DNA from: HGM12998 sp900756495
Lineage (GTDB): Bacteria > Bacillota > Clostridia > Oscillospirales > Oscillospiraceae
Length of the DNA: 64,000 nucleotides
Direction of reading: 5' to 3'
NCBI GenBank assembly: GCA_958477305.1
Contig: CAUEFI010000005.1
Coordinates: 111,398-175,397 of the forward strand
Positions 60,132 to 64,000 of the stretch are shown piece after piece (position 1 is the first letter of the stretch; every line of letters starts with the position of its first letter). The notes below the pieces were generated by a model that made no database searches, was not told the DNA's origin, and saw only the letters and a program-made list of their open reading frames with translations. The position numbers and the translations under genes were made by a program.

Positions 60132-60644
60132 TTGAAAAAATTGTTCCAATGGTTTGATAAAGCGATCGGCGGAGCCGTCACATACGTCTCAGCCTTTCTG
60201 GTGTTTGCCATTTTTGCCATCGTTACCATTCTGGTCTTTGCGCGGTATGTCTTTCATACCTCGGCGGGAGGGATTGACGAGCTGCCTACCTATTTCCTGT
60301 TGATTACAGTGTGGCTGGGAGCGGTGCTCTGCTCCCGGGATCCCAACGAAGGACAGATTAAGGTAGATGTGCTCAACAGCCTGCTGAAAAAGAAACCCAT
60401 GGCGCTGGACTGTGTCAATGTGGTAGTACAGATCATCTCCATCGCGGCTATGCTGTTTTTCGCCTATCTCTCTTTCCAGTATGTAGGCTACGGCATCGCC
60501 TCCGGCAATACCACCCTGGCACTGAGGGTGCCTATCTGGATCTTCACGCTGTGCATGAGCATATGCAGCTGTCTCCTCGCTATCTATGAGGCGGCTATCC
60601 TGGTCCGGATAATTCGTCGAATCAGGAGGCGGGATTATGGTTAA
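60132..60644 (+). CDS. TRAP transporter small membrane subunit (DctQ)
   Basis: About 170 residues with four helices and the family stretch YVFHTSAGGIDELPTYFLLITVWLGA (about 42-67), including the conserved Glu-Leu before the helix. TTG 60132 follows AAGGAGGAAG at good spacing; ATG 60114, six codons upstream, is weaker. It overlaps the large subunit gene by 8 bases. Confidence 0.9.
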   Translation: MKKLFQWFDKAIGGAVTYVSAFLVFAIFAIVTILVFARYVFHTSAGGIDELPTYFLLITVWLGAVLCSRDPNEGQIKVDVLNSLLKKKPMALDCVNVVVQIISIAAMLFFAYLSFQYVGYGIASGNTTLALRVPIWIFTLCMSICSCLLAIYEAAILVRIIRRIRRRDYG

Positions 60645-61971
60645 TGTACTGCTCCTCTGCTGTGTGCTCATTCTGGTGCTTCTGCTCATTGGCGTGCCGG
60701 TATCCTACGCCTTTCTGGCCGGCAGTCTGTTCTACCTGGTGATTTCAGGTTCCAGCACCGGCGCCGTGGCCTCCACAGCCTTTAATGCACTTAACTCCTA
60801 TACCTATCTGGCGGTTCCGCTCTTTGTGCTGGCGGGGCGCCTGATGGTGACCAGTACCATCGCAACAAAATTGGTGAACTGGGCCGCAGTGCTGCTGAGA
60901 AAGGTGAAGGGCGGCATGGCTGCCGCCATCATCGTGGCCGCTGCCTTCTTCGGGATGCTCAGCGGATCCAACATTGCCACAGCCAACGCAGTAGGCAGCA
61001 TCATGTTCCCCCCCATGGAAAAGATGGGGTGGGACAGACGGTACATCGGCGCGGTCCTGGCTGCCGCCGCCCCGCTGGGATTCCTGATCCCGCCCAATAC
61101 CCATGCCATCATGTATGCCGTCATTGCCAACGCCTCGGTGTCCGGACTGTTCCTCTCCACAATTGTGCCCGCCGCGATTTGGGCTGTGCTGATGCTCATT
61201 ATCAACCGGCTCATGTACAAAAAGTGGTATCACCCCGAAAAGGCCGACCCCGAATATCAGAAGAACGGGATGTTCAGCGCCGAAGGAGGCGGACGGAGTT
61301 ACATTAGGGATGTGGGAAGCTCCACCGTGAAGGCCATTCCAGCCCTTATCATGCCGCTGATCATCCTGGGGGGTATCTACGGCGGCATCTTTACCGCTAC
61401 AGAGGCCGGGGCCATCGCCTGCCTGTACGCGCTGCTGGTGGGGCTGCTGCTCTACCGTACGCTGAAGCTCCGCAACACCGTGGATACGTTTACCCAGACC
61501 GCAAAGGACATGGGGGTCATCCTGTTTATCACTACCACGGCGGCAGTGTTCAGCCGGATCCTTCTCATCAACGGTGTCCCCCAGCTCATTGCTGACTCCC
61601 TGCTTCAGATTACCAGCAGCCGGGTGGCCATCCTGCTCATCATTGATTTGATTTATCTGGTGGCTGGCTGCTTCCTGTCCCCGCCGGTCATCATCTATGT
61701 AGTCACTCCTCTGCTCATGCCTACTGCCAGCGCCATGGGGATTGATGCTATTCAGCTGGGCGTCATTCTGTTTGTAGCCATCGGTATCGGCAACATTACC
61801 CCGCCCTACGCGTCTAACCTGTTTATCTCAGCGAGAATGGCCAAGGCACCAGTCTCTGAAATTATCCCCCCGGTCATGCCTTATCTGCTGTTTGTGGGGA
61901 TTCCAGTACTGTTGCTCACCACATTTGTCCCGGTTGTCAGTACCTGGCTGCCCAGCCTGTTTAAAGGGTAG
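60637..61971 (+). CDS. TRAP transporter large membrane subunit (DctM)
   Basis: A 444-residue channel subunit with about 12 segments. DctM marks: GVPVSYAFLAGSLFYLV, AAAFFGMLSGSNIATANAVGSIMFPPME (about 104-131), APLGFLIPPNTHAIMYAV and GIGNITPPYASNLFI (about 385-399). Together with the DctP and DctQ proteins it makes a complete Na+-driven organic-acid importer. Confidence 0.95.
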   Translation: MVNVLLLCCVLILVLLLIGVPVSYAFLAGSLFYLVISGSSTGAVASTAFNALNSYTYLAVPLFVLAGRLMVTSTIATKLVNWAAVLLRKVKGGMAAAIIVAAAFFGMLSGSNIATANAVGSIMFPPMEKMGWDRRYIGAVLAAAAPLGFLIPPNTHAIMYAVIANASVSGLFLSTIVPAAIWAVLMLIINRLMYKKWYHPEKADPEYQKNGMFSAEGGGRSYIRDVGSSTVKAIPALIMPLIILGGIYGGIFTATEAGAIACLYALLVGLLLYRTLKLRNTVDTFTQTAKDMGVILFITTTAAVFSRILLINGVPQLIADSLLQITSSRVAILLIIDLIYLVAGCFLSPPVIIYVVTPLLMPTASAMGIDAIQLGVILFVAIGIGNITPPYASNLFISARMAKAPVSEIIPPVMPYLLFVGIPVLLLTTFVPVVSTWLPSLFKG

Positions 61972-62000
61972 TCCGACCATAATGCGAGGAGGGATCTCAT

Positions 62001-63266
62001 TTGTATCTCAATGATGAAGAAAAACGTATTTTGGATGGGGAAGCGGGCTACATCGCCCAGAAGTGCATGAAATTTCTGGTGGATTACGGAGAGGCCGCAG
62101 GCGCAGAGCGCCTGGTGGACATTGACGGAACCGCCGATATCCACCCCGGCAATAACCCCTGCTGGATAGCTGATTATGCGATTACCCCTGAGGAAATAGA
62201 AGAGTGCGCCAAGAGGGGAGAACGCTTTAAGGTGCCGACGTTTGCAAATAAGCCGGTCCCCGGATTCCTGGTGGACGGCTGGCAGGGCTGCGGTACCTGG
62301 CCGAACTGTGACCCTGCGTACCATCAAAAGCGTATGGACCAGTTTGAACCTCTTGTCCGCATGGGGATGGTGCCGTCCCTGTCCTGTGATTACTATTTGG
62401 GCACCTCCTATTATCCCAGCGTGGGGCAGCATTGCTCCTGGGGGGAAAGCTCGGCCATACCCTGGTGCAATGCAGTGCTGGGGGCCCGCACCAATTTTGA
62501 CGGCTGCTTCCAAACCGCTTACCTGGGAAAGGTGCCTTATTATGATTTGCATATCACCGAGAAGCGGGCTGCAACCGTCTTGGTCAGGTATGAGGGCGAA
62601 CTCAAGAGCGATATGGAGTACGAACTCTTTGCCTGGGCCGCTGGCGAGGCATTAGGGAATAAGGTCCCCGCTTTTCTGAACATCGGTATCCCCACTGTCA
62701 GCCAGCTGGTAAAGATGAACTCCGCGCTCAATACCGGCGGACAGGTGCGGATGTATCATATTCCCGGCGTCACCCCTGAGGCCAGCACATTGGAAGCGGC
62801 ATTCCAGGGCAAGGAGCCCAAAGAGGAGATTGTCCTCACGCGCTCGGATCTCCGGCGGGTCTATGACCTGCTGACCTATTCCAAGTCCGACGATGTGGAT
62901 TATGTCTACTTGGGGTGCCCCTTCTACAATATTATTGAGGTGCAGAAGGCCGCAGATCTCCTCTATGGGAAACGGGTGCGGGCAAACCTGTGGATTATGA
63001 CGAGCCCTGGGGTGTACGCCCTGGCAGAACAGATGGGACTGAAGGAGAAGATCGAGCGTACCGGCGCTCAGCTCCTCTCCGGGGCCTGTGCCTGTGAGAT
63101 GCGGGGAGAGCTGCTGCCCTTTAAAACCATGGCCACAGACTCGGCCAAACAGAACTACTACATGACAGGTCATCAGTTCCCCAAGGAGATCAACGTCTGG
63201 TACGGTACTGTAGAGGAGTGCATTGACGCTGCGGTGACAGGGAAATGGCATGGAGGGTGGAAATAA
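62001..63266 (+). CDS. Aconitase X catalytic (large) subunit
   Basis: A 421-residue protein of the AcnX/DUF521 family. It has the start MYLNDEEKRILDGEAGY, GWQGCGTWPNCDP (about 94), the conserved SWGESSAIPWCNAVLGARTNFDG (about 149-171) and LGCPFYNIIEVQKAADLL (about 311-328), where the family has GCPH. Known AcnX enzymes dehydrate cis-3-hydroxyproline in bacteria or mevalonate 5-phosphate in archaea, using an iron-sulfur cluster. Here the context is a TRAP importer and a flavoprotein, with no proline racemase or imine reductase next door, so another substrate is likely. The TTG start has GAGGAGGG upstream. Confidence 0.88.
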   Translation: MYLNDEEKRILDGEAGYIAQKCMKFLVDYGEAAGAERLVDIDGTADIHPGNNPCWIADYAITPEEIEECAKRGERFKVPTFANKPVPGFLVDGWQGCGTWPNCDPAYHQKRMDQFEPLVRMGMVPSLSCDYYLGTSYYPSVGQHCSWGESSAIPWCNAVLGARTNFDGCFQTAYLGKVPYYDLHITEKRAATVLVRYEGELKSDMEYELFAWAAGEALGNKVPAFLNIGIPTVSQLVKMNSALNTGGQVRMYHIPGVTPEASTLEAAFQGKEPKEEIVLTRSDLRRVYDLLTYSKSDDVDYVYLGCPFYNIIEVQKAADLLYGKRVRANLWIMTSPGVYALAEQMGLKEKIERTGAQLLSGACACEMRGELLPFKTMATDSAKQNYYMTGHQFPKEINVWYGTVEECIDAAVTGKWHGGWK

Positions 63267-63700
63267 TGGGCGACGAGAAAAAACATGTTATCATCCGAGG
63301 CCGCACAGTTTACCCCGGAAAGGTGGAGGGGGAGGCATTAGTGTCTCCTATGCCTCTGATGGGCTGGGGAAACGTAAACCTGAAGCAGGGCTACACTGTT
63401 GAGAGAGGACATCCACTTTACAAAGTACCTTTTAAAGGAAAGGTTTTGGTATTCCCATATGCCCGGGGATCCGGAGGATTTATGATGTACGGTCGTACCC
63501 GGGTTTTTGGGGTCAATCCCATCGCCATGCTCTACAACGAGGGTATGTCCATTACTACATTCACCGCCATGACGCTTAAGCATCCTGTCATGACCGACTT
63601 TGAGACTGATATTGTAGCGGCTATTGATACAGGAGACTGGGTCATAGTGAATGCAGACGAAGGGTATGTGGAAATTATCAAGGGCGGGAAAGAGGAATAA
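63266..63700 (+). CDS. Aconitase X small (swivel) subunit, DUF126
   Basis: About 144 residues of the AcnX swivel domain, encoded apart from the large subunit but coupled to it (TAATG, one-base overlap; GGAGGGTGG upstream). It has the GRTVYPGKVEGEALVS start and the middle PLMGWGNVNLKQG. The Ser-rich catalytic loop, usually RGSSSGS-like, reads ARGSGGFMMYGR, so part of the expected active-site serine pattern is missing. This supports altered substrate use. Confidence 0.87.
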   Translation: MGDEKKHVIIRGRTVYPGKVEGEALVSPMPLMGWGNVNLKQGYTVERGHPLYKVPFKGKVLVFPYARGSGGFMMYGRTRVFGVNPIAMLYNEGMSITTFTAMTLKHPVMTDFETDIVAAIDTGDWVIVNADEGYVEIIKGGKEE

Positions 63701-63713
63701 AAGGAAACAGCGG

Positions 63714-63757
63714 AAAAGCCGGAGCGGCGCAGCTTATGCTGCGCCGCTCCGGCTTTT
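63714..63757. terminator. Very strong bidirectional terminator
   Basis: A perfect 20-bp stem (63714-63733 with 63738-63757) with AAAA and TTTT ends closes the TRAP/aconitase X unit. Confidence 0.9.
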
Positions 63758-64000
63758 AGCTGGTGTACAGTAGTTATCACTGCCGCCGCCCCGGAGTTCA
63801 TCTGGAGAGGTCCTGGACAAAGAGGGAGCGAGTGCCGGCGGGGGCAGCGGGGGGAGCGGGTGGAGGAGTGGGAGCAGAGCCGGAGTGGGGAGTGGAGGAC
63901 AGGCCGGTCAGGGGAGGGGCCGGGGGAGGATTGTGGCTGGGGTCATTGCGCCAGAGGAGGAACTTGGGGGCCACCTGGGGGAAGAGGGCGCAGGAGAGGA
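63734..64000 (-). CDS. Possible C-terminal end of a Pro/Ala-rich protein, partial
   Basis: On the minus strand one frame stays open from the window edge to a stop at 63734-63736. Its start-side segment looks protein-like (CALFPQVAPKFLLWRND), followed by a long Pro/Ala/Ser-rich tail (PPAPPLTGLSS, PTPPPAPPAAPPALAP). The stop lies in the loop of the terminator hairpin, which is unusual, and the other two minus frames are closed within about 100 bases. I do not recognise the family. It may be a real tail or a non-coding, compositionally biased stretch. Confidence 0.3.

Noticed and set aside
1..64000. CRISPR array, prophage, insertion sequence, tRNA or rRNA genes
   Set aside because: I saw no regular short repeats with spacers, transposase, integrase or phage structural motifs, and no cloverleaf or rRNA signatures, although a tRNA could be missed by eye.

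Overview
The window is bacterial chromosome, almost certainly from a spore-forming clostridial Firmicute with a fairly GC-rich genome (Oscillospiraceae-like, inferred). The support is a threonine T-box leader, strong AGGAGG-type ribosome sites with many GTG/TTG starts, sigma-A promoters with 17-base spacers, a Spo0A DNA-binding domain with a Spo0A-box-like site, lipoproteins with LAAC-type lipoboxes, a NiaR-type regulator, a BlaI/BlaR1 pair and a LysO lysine exporter. I saw no rRNA, tRNA, CRISPR array, phage module or insertion sequence.

Left part (1-33 kb): mostly housekeeping and small regulatory loci. In order: two half-size chromate-type transporters downstream of nadE (minus strand); a Ca2+-type P-ATPase; a flavodoxin-fold reductase; an XRE regulator divergent from a small unknown gene with paired operators; T-box-thrS; an Ldh_2-family dehydrogenase with a split LysO exporter; a receiver-less Spo0A-type regulator; a small HTH gene; an ECF sigma/anti-sigma/secreted-protein unit with an abrupt base-composition change; a DUF4317 gene; a GntR-regulated transporter plus MmgE/PrpD unit; a BlaR1/BlaI unit; DUF1846; pyrG; a lipoprotein-dipeptidase-YheO-type regulator set; a NiaR-like repressor; an NhaC-type antiporter; and an RpiR regulator.

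Middle part (33.9-56.1 kb): a long same-strand metabolic cluster, apparently less GC-rich than the left part. It encodes an RraA-type aldolase, two MmgE/PrpD proteins, a D-2-hydroxyacid dehydrogenase, an FAD oxidoreductase, two complete aconitase/isopropylmalate-isomerase-type large-small pairs, a divergent isocitrate/isopropylmalate dehydrogenase, a five-gene Opp/Dpp-type ABC importer, a second FAD oxidoreductase, a MATE exporter, an Old Yellow Enzyme homologue and a second D-2-hydroxyacid dehydrogenase. It reads as an anaerobic route that imports and then desaturates, dehydrates/rehydrates, oxidatively decarboxylates and finally cleaves a branched hydroxy-polycarboxylic acid. The substrate is unknown, and I consider this the best candidate for an undescribed system.

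Right part (56.3-63.7 kb): a LysR regulator faces a second acid-utilisation unit: a third FAD oxidoreductase, a complete DctP-DctQ-DctM TRAP transporter and a two-subunit aconitase X. A LysR-type dyad lies just upstream of a strong promoter for this unit. The aconitase X small subunit has an altered signature loop. A strong terminator closes the unit, and a Pro-rich minus-strand reading frame of uncertain status runs off the right edge.
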